From: Glaciecola sp964195425
Lineage (GTDB): Bacteria > Pseudomonadota > Gammaproteobacteria > Enterobacterales > Alteromonadaceae
NCBI GenBank assembly: GCA_964195425.1
Contig: CAXMOM010000073.1
Coordinates: forward strand, 59,998-123,997
Direction: 5' to 3'
DNA: 64,000 bases
A program made the position numbers and the translations under genes. Each line of letters begins with the position of its first letter. The stretch's first letter is position 1. The notes beneath the pieces were generated by a model. It made no database searches and was not told the origin of the DNA. It worked only from the letters and a program-made list of their open reading frames with translations. This document shows positions 26,899 through 36,064 of this stretch, piece by piece.

Positions 26899-28506
26899 GT
26901 GCCAATTATTCAATCAAAGATAAATACGAAAAGCGACACGTTTACCGAAAATCGCCAGCATATGTTGGCGCAAGTTAGTGATTTACAGCAAAAAGTAGCC
27001 AATATTATGTTGGGTGGTGGAGATGCCTCTCGAGAACGACATTTGTCGCGAGGTAAGCTACTGCCACGAGACCGTATTGAAGGCTTAATAGATAAAAACT
27101 CTAGCTTCTTAGAAATTGCTCAGTTTGCAGCATGGGAAGTATACGATGACTATGTGCCTTGTGCTGGCGTGATTGCAGGCATTGGTAAAGTTAACGGCAT
27201 CGAGTGCATGATTGTTGCCAATGACGCTACAGTTAAGGGCGGTAGTTACTATCCGCTAACCGTTAAAAAACACTTACGCGCACAAACTATTGCCCAAGAA
27301 AATAATTTACCTTGTATCTATTTGGTCGATTCTGGTGGAGCTAATTTACCCAGACAAGACGACGTATTCCCAGACAAGGAGCATTTTGGCCGCATCTTTT
27401 TTAATCAAGCTAATATGTCGGCACAAAATATTCCACAAATAGCGGTGGTAATGGGCTCTTGCACTGCTGGCGGCGCTTATGTGCCTGCTATGGCTGACGA
27501 ATCTATTATAGTGCGCGAACAAGGCACTATATTTTTGGGTGGCCCGCCGCTAGTAAAAGCGGCTACAGGTGAAGTGGTTACCGCTGAAGACTTAGGCGGT
27601 GGCGATGTTCATTGCAGAACCTCTGGCGTGGTTGATCATCTTGCTAATAATGACCATCACGCACTGTCTATTGCTAGAGATGCGGTCGCTAGGCTTAATC
27701 GACAAATACCTAAGTCATTGCAAAAACACACCACTATAGCGCCCCGCTTTGCCAGCGATGAAATATACGGCATCATTCCAAAAGACAGCAAGCAAACCTA
27801 TGATGTAAGAGAAATTATAGCTCGACTAGTTGACGACAGTGATTTTCATGAATTCAAGTCTCTTTACGGAACAACATTAGTCTGTGGATTTGCTCGCATT
27901 GAAGGATTTGAAGTCGGTATTTTAGGAAATAATGGCATATTATTTGGAGAAAGCGCGCAAAAAGGCGCGCATTTTGTAGAACTTTGCTGCCAACGCAATA
28001 TTCCACTGTTATTTTTACAGAACATTACTGGCTTTATGGTAGGCAAGCAGTATGAAGCTGGCGGCATCGCTAAGCATGGCGCAAAAATGGTAACTGCTGT
28101 TGCATGCGCGCAAGTACCAAAACTAACCGTACTTATTGGCGGTAGCTTTGGCGCCGGCAACTATGGCATGTGCGGTCGTGCTTACGACCCTCGTTTCTTA
28201 TTTATGTGGCCCAATGCAAGAATTTCAGTAATGGGTGGTGAGCAAGCTGCAGGCGTATTAGCACAGGTCAAAGAAGGCCAAGCGCAGCGCACAGGCGATA
28301 GTTTAAGTAAAGAGGCTATAGACGCCATCAAGAAGCCGGTTATCGACACATACGAGCGCCAGGGACATCCTTATTACGCATCGGCTCGTTTGTGGGATGA
28401 TGGCGTTATTGACCCAGCCGATACGCGAAAAGTGTTGGGTTTAGCATTGTCGGCAGCTAGCAATAAAGAAATTGCAGAGACTAAATTTGGTATTTTTAGA
28501 ATGTAG
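26899..28506 (+). CDS. liuB: Methylcrotonoyl-CoA carboxylase, carboxyltransferase (beta) subunit
   Basis: Transfers the carboxyl group from biotin to 3-methylcrotonyl-CoA, giving 3-methylglutaconyl-CoA. It has 535 residues with two crotonase-like carboxyltransferase halves. Typical motifs are GGGDASRERHLSRGKLLPRDRIE, MGSCTAGGAYVPAMADE, and GGSFGAGNYGMCGRAYDPRF. Start is GTG at 26899 with GGGG 9 nt upstream. It follows liuA by 14 bp and pairs with LiuD (biotin carboxylase subunit). Confidence 0.95.
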   Translation: MPIIQSKINTKSDTFTENRQHMLAQVSDLQQKVANIMLGGGDASRERHLSRGKLLPRDRIEGLIDKNSSFLEIAQFAAWEVYDDYVPCAGVIAGIGKVNGIECMIVANDATVKGGSYYPLTVKKHLRAQTIAQENNLPCIYLVDSGGANLPRQDDVFPDKEHFGRIFFNQANMSAQNIPQIAVVMGSCTAGGAYVPAMADESIIVREQGTIFLGGPPLVKAATGEVVTAEDLGGGDVHCRTSGVVDHLANNDHHALSIARDAVARLNRQIPKSLQKHTTIAPRFASDEIYGIIPKDSKQTYDVREIIARLVDDSDFHEFKSLYGTTLVCGFARIEGFEVGILGNNGILFGESAQKGAHFVELCCQRNIPLLFLQNITGFMVGKQYEAGGIAKHGAKMVTAVACAQVPKLTVLIGGSFGAGNYGMCGRAYDPRFLFMWPNARISVMGGEQAAGVLAQVKEGQAQRTGDSLSKEAIDAIKKPVIDTYERQGHPYYASARLWDDGVIDPADTRKVLGLALSAASNKEIAETKFGIFRM

Positions 28507-28557
28507 GCAGTTGTTTCTTGCTGTTAGACAAAGTGGTACGAAAAAGCAAATACAGTG

Positions 28558-28583
28558 ATTGATATTAGATCGTTAATATCAAT
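28558..28583. promoter_or_regulatory. Perfect 10-bp inverted repeat between liuB and liuC
   Basis: ATTGATATTA at 28558-28567 and its exact complement at 28574-28583 flank a 6-bp centre, within the only sizable gap (153 bp) of the operon. No T run follows, so it is more likely an operator or a mild attenuator than a terminator. Its core differs from the LiuR boxes (no ACGT). Confidence 0.55.
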
Positions 28584-28659
28584 GAATAACGACAGTAGTA
28601 ATAAAATAAACGTCGCTATAATTAAATCAGAGTAAGTAATGTAAAGTGAGATTATCTTA

Positions 28660-29448
28660 ATGAGTTACGTTGAATTAAGTATTGAAAATGCAGTGGCTAC
28701 GGTTACGCTTAACCGCCCTGAGGTGCATAATGCCTTTAATGAAGATGTTATCAGTAGTTTAAGTGAATGTTTTGAACGTGTAGAGAACGACGACAATGTA
28801 CGCGTGATGATTCTGCAAGCTACGGGTAAATCGTTTAGTGCTGGTGCTGATCTTAATTGGATGAAAAAAATGGCATCGTACTCCGAAGAACAAAACCTCG
28901 CAGATGCTCAACAACTGGCTCTGATGCTGTCAAAGCTGTATCACTTATCAAAACCGACTATCGCAAAAGTACAAGGAAGTGCGTTTGGCGGTGCTGTGGG
29001 ATTAGTAGCTTGTTGCGACATTGCAATAGCAAGTCGTATGAGTAAATTTTGTTTAAGCGAAGTAAAACTAGGCTTAATACCCGCGACAATCTCGCCCTAT
29101 GTAATCCAAGCAGTAGGACCGAGAATTGCTAAGCGCCTATTTATGACCGCTGAAGTAATATCTGCCAGACGAGCAAGAAGAATTGGGCTGATAAGCGAAG
29201 CCGTTAGTGAAGACGAGCTAGACAGTGAAGTAGTTAATATAGCCTCTGGGCTGCTTAAAAATGGTCCTATTGCTGTGTCTATGGCAAAAGTATTAGTCGA
29301 TAGAGTTGCTTTTCAGCCTATTGATGCAGAATTAATGCAATATACCAGCAAACAAATTGCAGCAACCCGGGTATCTAAGGAAGGTCAAGAAGGCCTCACC
29401 GCATTTCTAGAGAAACGCCCTGCTAATTGGATAGATACTCATGATTAA
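28660..29448 (+). CDS. liuC: Methylglutaconyl-CoA hydratase
   Basis: Crotonase-fold enzyme that hydrates 3-methylglutaconyl-CoA to HMG-CoA. It has 262 residues. Oxyanion-hole segments are KSFSAGADLNWMKKMA and GSAFGGAVGLVACCDIAIAS, and the catalytic region is LSEVKLGLIPATISPYV. The ATG at 28660 has a modest AGTGAG upstream. Its end overlaps the liuD start by 8 bp. Confidence 0.93.
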   Translation: MSYVELSIENAVATVTLNRPEVHNAFNEDVISSLSECFERVENDDNVRVMILQATGKSFSAGADLNWMKKMASYSEEQNLADAQQLALMLSKLYHLSKPTIAKVQGSAFGGAVGLVACCDIAIASRMSKFCLSEVKLGLIPATISPYVIQAVGPRIAKRLFMTAEVISARRARRIGLISEAVSEDELDSEVVNIASGLLKNGPIAVSMAKVLVDRVAFQPIDAELMQYTSKQIAATRVSKEGQEGLTAFLEKRPANWIDTHD

Positions 29449-31465
29449 GAAAATTCTTATTGCCAACCGCGGTGAGATAGCTTGCCGAGTAATGAAAAGT
29501 GTACACAAGTTGGGCATAGCGACAGTCGCTGTTTACTCTGAAGCCGATACCAATGCCCAACATGTGAAATTAGCTGATCAAGCAGTATGCCTTGGCGAAG
29601 CGCCTGCCATTAAGAGTTATCTTAACGGCGACTTAATTCTACAAAAAGCCAAGTCATTGGGTGTGGATGCTATTCATCCAGGCTATGGCTTTTTGTCTGA
29701 AAACGCCGACTTCGCCGATAAATGCGAACAAAATGGCATTATCTTTATTGGCCCTAACTCGGCTGCAATCCGCGCAATGGGTTCTAAGTCTGCGGCTAAA
29801 ACGATAATGGAAGCGGCAAATGTGCCCTTAGTGCCCGGCTATCATGGCGATAATCAAGACCCTAACTTTTTACGCGACCAAGCCAACGCAATGGGATATC
29901 CGGTGCTGCTCAAAGCCGCCGCCGGTGGTGGTGGCAAAGGTATGCGCCAAGTATGGGAAGAAAAAGGTTTCTTTGAAGCACTTGACGCCGCAAAGCGCGA
30001 GGCTATGAATGGTTTTGGCGACGACATTATGCTGGTGGAAAAGTACCTAACCGAACCTAGGCATGTCGAGATACAAATATTTTGCGATAACCACGGAAAT
30101 GGCGTTTATCTATTTGAAAGAGATTGTTCGGTTCAGCGTAGACATCAAAAAATAATTGAAGAGGCGCCCGCGCCCAGCATGGCCCCTAATGTACGCCAAC
30201 AAATGGGAGAGGCTGCACTTAAAGCCGCGTTTGCCATTGGCTATACAAATGCAGGTACTGTAGAGTTTTTACTCGACAGCGACGGTGCATTCTATTTCAT
30301 GGAAATGAATACTCGTTTGCAGGTCGAACATCCGGTCACCGAGTTTATAACAGGGGAAGACTTAGTTGAATGGCAAATCGCTGTGGCCAATAACTTACCC
30401 TTACCAAAAGCCCAAGAGGCCTTGTCTATTAAAGGCCATGCGTTTGAAGCACGTATTTATGCAGAAGACCCAGACAACGAATTTTTGCCCTCGACAGGCT
30501 TGATTGAATCACTAATTGAACCAATTCGCAGCAAGTATGTGCGTATCGACTCTGGTGTGGTATCGGGTGATGAAGTGTCAATTTATTACGATCCTATGAT
30601 TGCAAAACTGGTGGTGTGGTCTGAAAATAGAGACCAAGCGCTCGCGCTTTTAATACAGTCCTTAAAGCAATATATGATTTGCGGGGTTACTACAAATATC
30701 CCTTATCTAATTAAAGTGGCAAATAGCGAACCGTTCACAAAAGCGTTGTTAACTACCGACTTTATTGAGCGCCATGCAGATACCATTGCCGCGATCGATG
30801 AAACAAGCGATGATTGTGAGCAAGGTTTAACGCCTACACAAATAATCGCTATAAGTGCAATGCTCAGTGCTAAAACCACTTATAAAACTGACGAGCAATC
30901 AAGCATCGTAGACTACGCAGGATTTAGGCTTAATCATAAGCCTACACAATTGGTCGAATTTACGCACAACGAAAAGCATCATAGTTATCAGCAGCAGCAT
31001 ATTGATACAAACATGTGGATTGTCACTATAAATACGAAAGATTACGCTTACAGCGCTTCAAAAGCCAAAAGCTGTATATCAATTAACGCCCCCGACTTTA
31101 AAGCTACGTACTCTATTTATGAAAATGATGATTTAGCCTGGATACTCGACAACACAGGCCTGCTTAAAGTTACTAAACCGAAAGTAGATATGGGCTCGCA
31201 AGGCGAACAGCTGCACGCAGGCGATATTCTTGCACCGATGAACGGCACAATGGTCGCCATGAATGTCAAAAAAGGCCAGCGAGTAGAAAAAGACGACTTA
31301 TTAGTCGTTGTTGAAGCTATGAAAATGGAACACAGCATGCGGGCTCCCTTTGCCGGTATCATAAAAGAGTGCTTTGGCAATGCCGGTGACTTAGTTAATG
31401 GTGGGCAAGTATTAGTGTCGCTTGTTGCCCCAGATGCAGATAGCGCCGTGCCAGATCTGAAATAA
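29441..31465 (+). CDS. liuD: Methylcrotonoyl-CoA carboxylase, biotin-containing (alpha) subunit
   Basis: Carboxylates its own biotin using ATP and bicarbonate. It has 674 residues. The biotin carboxylase domain (about 1-450) starts with KKILIANRGEIACRV and contains the ATP loop KAAAGGGGKGMR and the metal site FYFMEMNTRLQVEHPVTE. The BCCP domain at the C-terminus has the biotinylated lysine in VEAMKMEHSM (near residue 628). It works with LiuB, and its start overlaps liuC. Confidence 0.95.
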   Translation: MIKKILIANRGEIACRVMKSVHKLGIATVAVYSEADTNAQHVKLADQAVCLGEAPAIKSYLNGDLILQKAKSLGVDAIHPGYGFLSENADFADKCEQNGIIFIGPNSAAIRAMGSKSAAKTIMEAANVPLVPGYHGDNQDPNFLRDQANAMGYPVLLKAAAGGGGKGMRQVWEEKGFFEALDAAKREAMNGFGDDIMLVEKYLTEPRHVEIQIFCDNHGNGVYLFERDCSVQRRHQKIIEEAPAPSMAPNVRQQMGEAALKAAFAIGYTNAGTVEFLLDSDGAFYFMEMNTRLQVEHPVTEFITGEDLVEWQIAVANNLPLPKAQEALSIKGHAFEARIYAEDPDNEFLPSTGLIESLIEPIRSKYVRIDSGVVSGDEVSIYYDPMIAKLVVWSENRDQALALLIQSLKQYMICGVTTNIPYLIKVANSEPFTKALLTTDFIERHADTIAAIDETSDDCEQGLTPTQIIAISAMLSAKTTYKTDEQSSIVDYAGFRLNHKPTQLVEFTHNEKHHSYQQQHIDTNMWIVTINTKDYAYSASKAKSCISINAPDFKATYSIYENDDLAWILDNTGLLKVTKPKVDMGSQGEQLHAGDILAPMNGTMVAMNVKKGQRVEKDDLLVVVEAMKMEHSMRAPFAGIIKECFGNAGDLVNGGQVLVSLVAPDADSAVPDLK

Positions 31466-31478
31466 TTGAGAATATGAC

Positions 31479-32396
31479 ATGCAAATAGATTATCCCTTAA
31501 ATGCAAATGTTGTTGAAGTGGGTCCGCGAGACGGCTTACAAAATGAAAAGCAGCCATTGCAGGTGGCCGACAAAGTTAATTTAATTAATACTTTGAGTCA
31601 AACTGGTTTACGACATATTGAATCAGGTAGCTTTGTATCGCCTAAATGGGTACCCCAAATGGCTAATTCAGATGAGGTAATGGCCAGTATTGTGCGTAAA
31701 GAGGGTATAATTTATAGCGCACTTACGCCTAATCTTAGAGGGTATCAAGGAGCAGTTACTGCAAAAGCAGACACCGTAGCCATATTTGCAAGTGCATCCA
31801 CGGCGTTCTCAATGAAGAACATTAATTGCGACATCCCTACTAGCATTGAGCGTTTTGCTGCAGTCGTAGAGCAAGCCCATAAAGATAACATGCCTGTGAG
31901 AGGCTATATCTCTTGTGTATTAGGATGCCCATACGAAGGCGAAGTATCACCACTAGCAGTATTGGAGGTCACTAAGGCCCTACTCGACCTTGGTTGCTAT
32001 GAGGTTTCTTTAGGCGACACCATAGGAGTAGGTACAGCACTTAAAACAAAGAAACTCACTGATTTACTGATTTCACAGCTCCCTGTAAGCAAGCTCGCGT
32101 TACATTGCCATGACACCTACGGACAAGCACTTACCAATGTGCTAATTGGTCTGCAGCAAGGTATAAACACCTTCGACTCGTCTATAGGCGGACTCGGCGG
32201 TTGCCCATATGCGCTGGGCGCTTCTGGCAATTTAGCAACTGAAGATCTTGTATATATGCTCAACAACATGGGGATTGAAACAGGCGTAGACTTAGACAAA
32301 TTGGTGCAAATTGGTGCAAATATAAGCAACACTTTACAACGCAAAAACCAAGCTAAAACAGGTCTAGCTATGATGGCGAGATCTTTAAATGTCTAG
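31479..32396 (+). CDS. liuE: Hydroxymethylglutaryl-CoA lyase
   Basis: Splits HMG-CoA into acetyl-CoA and acetoacetate, the last step of leucine degradation in this operon (also called mvaB). It has 305 residues of TIM-barrel DRE-metallolyase type. VGPRDGLQNE supplies the metal and catalytic residues, and the signature GGLGGCPYALGASGN holds the active-site Cys. It is 13 bp after liuD and the last gene of the operon. Confidence 0.95.
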   Translation: MQIDYPLNANVVEVGPRDGLQNEKQPLQVADKVNLINTLSQTGLRHIESGSFVSPKWVPQMANSDEVMASIVRKEGIIYSALTPNLRGYQGAVTAKADTVAIFASASTAFSMKNINCDIPTSIERFAAVVEQAHKDNMPVRGYISCVLGCPYEGEVSPLAVLEVTKALLDLGCYEVSLGDTIGVGTALKTKKLTDLLISQLPVSKLALHCHDTYGQALTNVLIGLQQGINTFDSSIGGLGGCPYALGASGNLATEDLVYMLNNMGIETGVDLDKLVQIGANISNTLQRKNQAKTGLAMMARSLNV

Positions 32397-32794
32397 AACG
32401 TAAAGCTACCTTTTCTTTTTCACCGTGAACATTCATAAACCGCACATTAACAAGCCTATTAGCGGGCCAAAAAACGGTAAGACCAAGCAATATTCCAAAA
32501 GGCTAAAAAAATTAGAAACGCGGTTGCACCGGCGAAGGAAAGTAGAGCTGGTAAAGTGGTTTTAGGTGATAGCAACAAATCACTTACTTTGTTGGCAAAT
32601 AGCGGCAAACCAATTCGCCTAAGTATGCATAGCACAGATAATTTCCTTTCCTATCGTTGTATTGGTAGTTTTACTTACTAATATAAAAAATAGTTTTTAA
32701 ATTCAAGCAATAAAGACTCGGTGAAAAGCCACAAGTAAATCATTGCCCTTCGCAATAAAGTGACTTAGTATGTAAATACGTTAATACGAAATTA
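32397..32794. other. liuE-glgC intergenic region with two competing short reading frames
   Basis: This 398-bp gap has no clear terminator. Leftward, a 58-codon frame (32635-32459) starts at GTG behind AGGAAAGG and ends in a hydrophobic helix. Rightward, a 47-codon frame beginning near 32425 encodes a very basic peptide with RLKKLETRLHRRRKVELVKW. They are antisense to each other, so at most one is likely to be real. Confidence 0.5.
32459..32635 (-). CDS. Possible small membrane protein (58 aa)
   Basis: Candidate only. The GTG at 32635 has an unusually good purine-rich ribosome site (AGGAAAGG about 9 nt upstream). The product has a basic N-terminus (LRRIGLPLFANKV) and one C-terminal membrane helix (FAGATAFLIFLAFWNIAW) ending RFLAR. 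I recognise no family. The hydrophobicity may simply mirror an A-rich opposite strand. Confidence 0.3.
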   Translation of the reverse strand: MLCILRRIGLPLFANKVSDLLLSPKTTLPALLSFAGATAFLIFLAFWNIAWSYRFLAR

Positions 32795-34063
32795 ATGACC
32801 CTAATTATGGAAAAACCAAATAATCGTTATATCAGTAATCTTACTCGCGACACTTACGCTCTAGTACTTGCTGGCGGCAGAGGCTCTAGACTTTACGAAC
32901 TCACTAATTGGCGCGCAAAACCTGCACTATATTTTGGCGGTAAATTTAGAATCATCGACTTCCCATTATCTAACTGCATTAACTCCGGTATTCGTAACAT
33001 TGGCGTTCTCACACAATACAAATCACATTCTTTAATTCGCCACTTAGTGCGTGGTTGGGGACATTTTAAAAAAGAATTAGGCGAATCGGTTGAAGTATTG
33101 CCAGCATCGCAGCGGTTTTCGAAAGACTGGTACCAAGGCACTGCCGATGCTGTATACCAAAACATTGACATCATTCGAGATGAACTACCTAAGTATGTCA
33201 TGATATTATCGGGCGATCACATATATAGAATGGATTATGGCCCTATGCTTGCTCAGCACGTAGAGTCAGGTGCCAAAATGACGGTTAGCTGCATGTCTGT
33301 GCCTGTAGATCAGGCTAAAGACGCTTTTGGCGTCATCGCGGTTGACGAACAAAATCAAGTCACCGGTTTTATAGAAAAACCAAGTGACCCTGAAAGACTG
33401 CATGACGATCCTGACTCATGCCTTGCTTCAATGGGTAATTATGTTTTCGATACCGAATTCTTATTTGAACAGCTAGAACTAGATGCACAAAATAAAGACT
33501 CCGCACATGATTTTGGTAAAGATATTATTCCGAGTATTATCGACAACCACAGAGTCTGTGCATTTGACTTTAAAAAGAGTGCAAAAAATGACTCTTACTG
33601 GCGTGATGTAGGTACCTTAGATAGCTTTTGGGAAGCGAATATGGAGCTAGTGGCGCCTATTCCTGAACTCAATTTATATGACAAATTATGGCCAATTTGG
33701 ACTTATCAAGAACAGTTACCACCTGCTAAATTTGTATGGGAGCAAGATGATCGCCGTGGCGAAGCATTAAATTCTTTGGTTTCTGGAGGCTGCATAATCT
33801 CTGGCGCTACAATAAGACGCAGCATTTGCTTTTCAAACGTAAAAGTAATGTCTTATTCAGATGTGGAAGAGTCGGTGTTATTACCCGAAGTTGAAGTTGC
33901 CCAAAACTGTGTGATTAAGAAGGCTATTATCGACCGCGGTACAATAATACCTGAAAACACTCATATAGGCGTAAACCACGATGATGACCGAGCACGAGGC
34001 TTCAGAGTCTCAGAAAACGGTGTGGTGCTAGTTACGCGGGAAATGCTGGCGGAACTTAAATAG
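32795..34063 (+). CDS. glgC: Glucose-1-phosphate adenylyltransferase (ADP-glucose pyrophosphorylase)
   Basis: Makes ADP-glucose from glucose-1-phosphate and ATP, the committed step of glycogen synthesis. It has 422 residues. The N-terminal nucleotidyltransferase domain begins ALVLAGGRGSRLYELTNWRAKPAL. Further on come YQGTADAVYQN, the substrate motif GFIEKP with a Lys, SYWRDVGTLDSFWEANM, and a C-terminal left-handed beta-helix that binds effectors. An alternative ATG lies four codons in (32807), and neither has a strong ribosome site. No other glg gene is in the window. Confidence 0.95.
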   Translation: MTLIMEKPNNRYISNLTRDTYALVLAGGRGSRLYELTNWRAKPALYFGGKFRIIDFPLSNCINSGIRNIGVLTQYKSHSLIRHLVRGWGHFKKELGESVEVLPASQRFSKDWYQGTADAVYQNIDIIRDELPKYVMILSGDHIYRMDYGPMLAQHVESGAKMTVSCMSVPVDQAKDAFGVIAVDEQNQVTGFIEKPSDPERLHDDPDSCLASMGNYVFDTEFLFEQLELDAQNKDSAHDFGKDIIPSIIDNHRVCAFDFKKSAKNDSYWRDVGTLDSFWEANMELVAPIPELNLYDKLWPIWTYQEQLPPAKFVWEQDDRRGEALNSLVSGGCIISGATIRRSICFSNVKVMSYSDVEESVLLPEVEVAQNCVIKKAIIDRGTIIPENTHIGVNHDDDRARGFRVSENGVVLVTREMLAELK

Positions 34064-34083
34064 ACGGTCTGTTCATAGTCTGG

Positions 34084-34899
34084 CTATTTGTTCATCGTAG
34101 ATAGCACTTTTGCAAGAGCGTTTGCGACTTCTATCGGATATTCTAAGGGAAACATATGTTTCCCTTTTTCAAATTCAATATGCACAATACTTGGATTAGC
34201 TTTTAAAAAAGGCTTTCTTAGTACTGGCACACAAACGTCCGTATTCTTGCCAGTCATTAGTACACTAGGCACCCTTAATTTACCTGCATATGTGGGTAAA
34301 TTGTGGGGAATTGTTCTAAAAATATTAGCTTCGGTTTCCACATCAAAATTAAGATGCATGTGATCACCTTGAACACTTATAGCCGACGAAATATAATCAT
34401 TAATACAATCTGTATCAAAGTCTTTAAACAAAGCTTTTTTTGAAAAATAAGCATATAAATCTTGTTCTCTATGCCACTTCTGCTGTCTTATTAAGGTAAT
34501 GCCCGCCGGTGTTATTTTATTGATTAGCCTATTCTTTTTCGCAAACCTAAAAAGATAACGAACTAATCCTGTCATTAAAGGCGGGTCTAGCATGACAAGC
34601 CCAGAAAATAAGTCAGGTCGTAAACACGCACTCATATAACTCACTACTGCTCCAAAGGAATGCCCTACTGCCACCACTTTCTCGTGCTCGCCTTTATTAT
34701 TTTCAACAAAATTGATCATTTCTGCGACTTGGTTTTCCCAATTATCATTTAAAGGATAGTGTGGGTTATGAGCAAGTTTATCTATCGCTATCACCTTATA
34801 ATGCTTGGGCAAATGGTCAAACAGCTTTCTATAGCTACCCGTCGGAAAACTATTTGCATGTGCGAAGTACAGTAATATGTCAGATTCCTTGCTTATCAT
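34084..34899 (-). CDS. Alpha/beta-fold hydrolase
   Basis: Serine hydrolase of about 271 residues. The nucleophile elbow is VGHSFGAVV, an early HANSFPTGSYRKLF gives the oxyanion HxN region, and a late KGKHMFPLE carries the catalytic His. The frame extends upstream to 35031, but that would overlap the AraC gene by 152 bp. The ATG at 34899, with AAAGGC before it, gives a 20-bp overlap and the natural start. It is probably co-transcribed with the AraC regulator. Esterase or haloalkane-dehalogenase-like activity is possible; substrate unknown. Confidence 0.85.
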   Translation of the reverse strand: MISKESDILLYFAHANSFPTGSYRKLFDHLPKHYKVIAIDKLAHNPHYPLNDNWENQVAEMINFVENNKGEHEKVVAVGHSFGAVVSYMSACLRPDLFSGLVMLDPPLMTGLVRYLFRFAKKNRLINKITPAGITLIRQQKWHREQDLYAYFSKKALFKDFDTDCINDYISSAISVQGDHMHLNFDVETEANIFRTIPHNLPTYAGKLRVPSVLMTGKNTDVCVPVLRKPFLKANPSIVHIEFEKGKHMFPLEYPIEVANALAKVLSTMNK

Positions 34900-35971
34900 A
34901 CGAGCCTTTTTGTTTGTTTTCGAAAATAAATGTAGACGGAGTGCAGTTGTACCATCGTTTAAAAGCCCGCCTAAAATTCGCAATATCGACATAACCAAGC
35001 GTTGTCGCAGTTTGCGTAACTGAGTACCCATAAATAAGCAGGCACTCTTTTGCGACTGCAGCCTGATGGATATCTAGAATCTTTTTAAAGCTTGTTTCTT
35101 CGTCTTTTAGGTATCTATGCAAGCTACGAGCGCTCACATTTAACTGCAAAGCAACTTCTTCTAAATTTGGCCTTGACGACTGATATTGCATTAAGCATTG
35201 CTGAACTTTTCCAGTAAAACTCGCAAACTGTAGCCAACGCGCAAGTTCTTGCTCACAGGCTATCTGTGCTTGTATAAAGCTTAACTTATCCGCATTGGGG
35301 ATTTTCACCAGCAAACTACGTTTATCGATAGCAATACCGCAGTAGCCATGATTGAACTCTATTTTGTTCACAGCCAAGCTATTGTACTTGTCGCCGTAAG
35401 TCGGCTTTTCGTAATCAAAAAACAAACGAGATATCGATAAACTAGGCACGCTTTGCAGCAAAGCCGCAAATATATTCAAAACTGCGCCCGTTACCGCCTC
35501 TATAACAAAACGATGGAGTTCGCCTTGCCAGTGCGTATCTTTTGCAAGCACAACAACTTCATTGTCATAAGACAGTATACTAATTTCAATAAAGGGAATG
35601 CGAATAACTAGGTACCTTTGCACAAATTTGACGATATGTTCAATGGTCTCGCAATTTAATAAGGCAAGACCAAAGGTTCCGTGGTGAGCAATTTGTAACT
35701 TTCTACCTATAGTTAACCCTAAATGTTCTCTGCTAGGGTGTGCCAACACCGTTTTTAATAATTGGTCAAATTGAGCAGGATCTATTTTAGTGTCATATGA
35801 ATACAACTTCTCTTTGCTAATGCCCTGTTCTGCCAACCATTCATGTATGGGAAAGGCATGTTCTTGTAGCACATCAATTAAATGCCCTAGGTAATAAACA
35901 GGCACATATTGCATCGTGATATATCCGTTGAGTCTATTGCTGGGTTTAAAAGATACGTCTTTTCTTGCCAT
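34880..35971 (-). CDS. AraC-family transcriptional regulator
   Basis: A 363-residue regulator of the OruR/ArgR-like subgroup. The N-terminal arabinose-binding-type effector domain (about 20-200) contains HLGLTIGRKLQIAHHGTFG. The C-terminal HTH_18 domain has LEEVALQLNVSARSLHRYLKDEETSFKKIL and TATTLGYVDIANFRRAFKRWYNCTP, both helix-turn-helix units. It is divergent from the AlkB-type hydroxylase gene (93 bp between starts), so it probably controls that gene. Confidence 0.92.
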   Translation of the reverse strand: MARKDVSFKPSNRLNGYITMQYVPVYYLGHLIDVLQEHAFPIHEWLAEQGISKEKLYSYDTKIDPAQFDQLLKTVLAHPSREHLGLTIGRKLQIAHHGTFGLALLNCETIEHIVKFVQRYLVIRIPFIEISILSYDNEVVVLAKDTHWQGELHRFVIEAVTGAVLNIFAALLQSVPSLSISRLFFDYEKPTYGDKYNSLAVNKIEFNHGYCGIAIDKRSLLVKIPNADKLSFIQAQIACEQELARWLQFASFTGKVQQCLMQYQSSRPNLEEVALQLNVSARSLHRYLKDEETSFKKILDIHQAAVAKECLLIYGYSVTQTATTLGYVDIANFRRAFKRWYNCTPSTFIFENKQKGSYDKQGI

Positions 35972-36064
35972 TTGGCAATAAATGACTCTTTATTGACAGT
36001 CCTTACGCTCACGCAATAGCTAATTTAGGTTCACACTACTCATATACTACAAAGGAGTAGCGGT

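Noticed and set aside
34900..35031. N-terminal extension of the alpha/beta hydrolase to 35031
   Set aside because: Overlaps the AraC gene by 152 bp in its conserved HTH region; the internal ATG 34899 has a better ribosome site.
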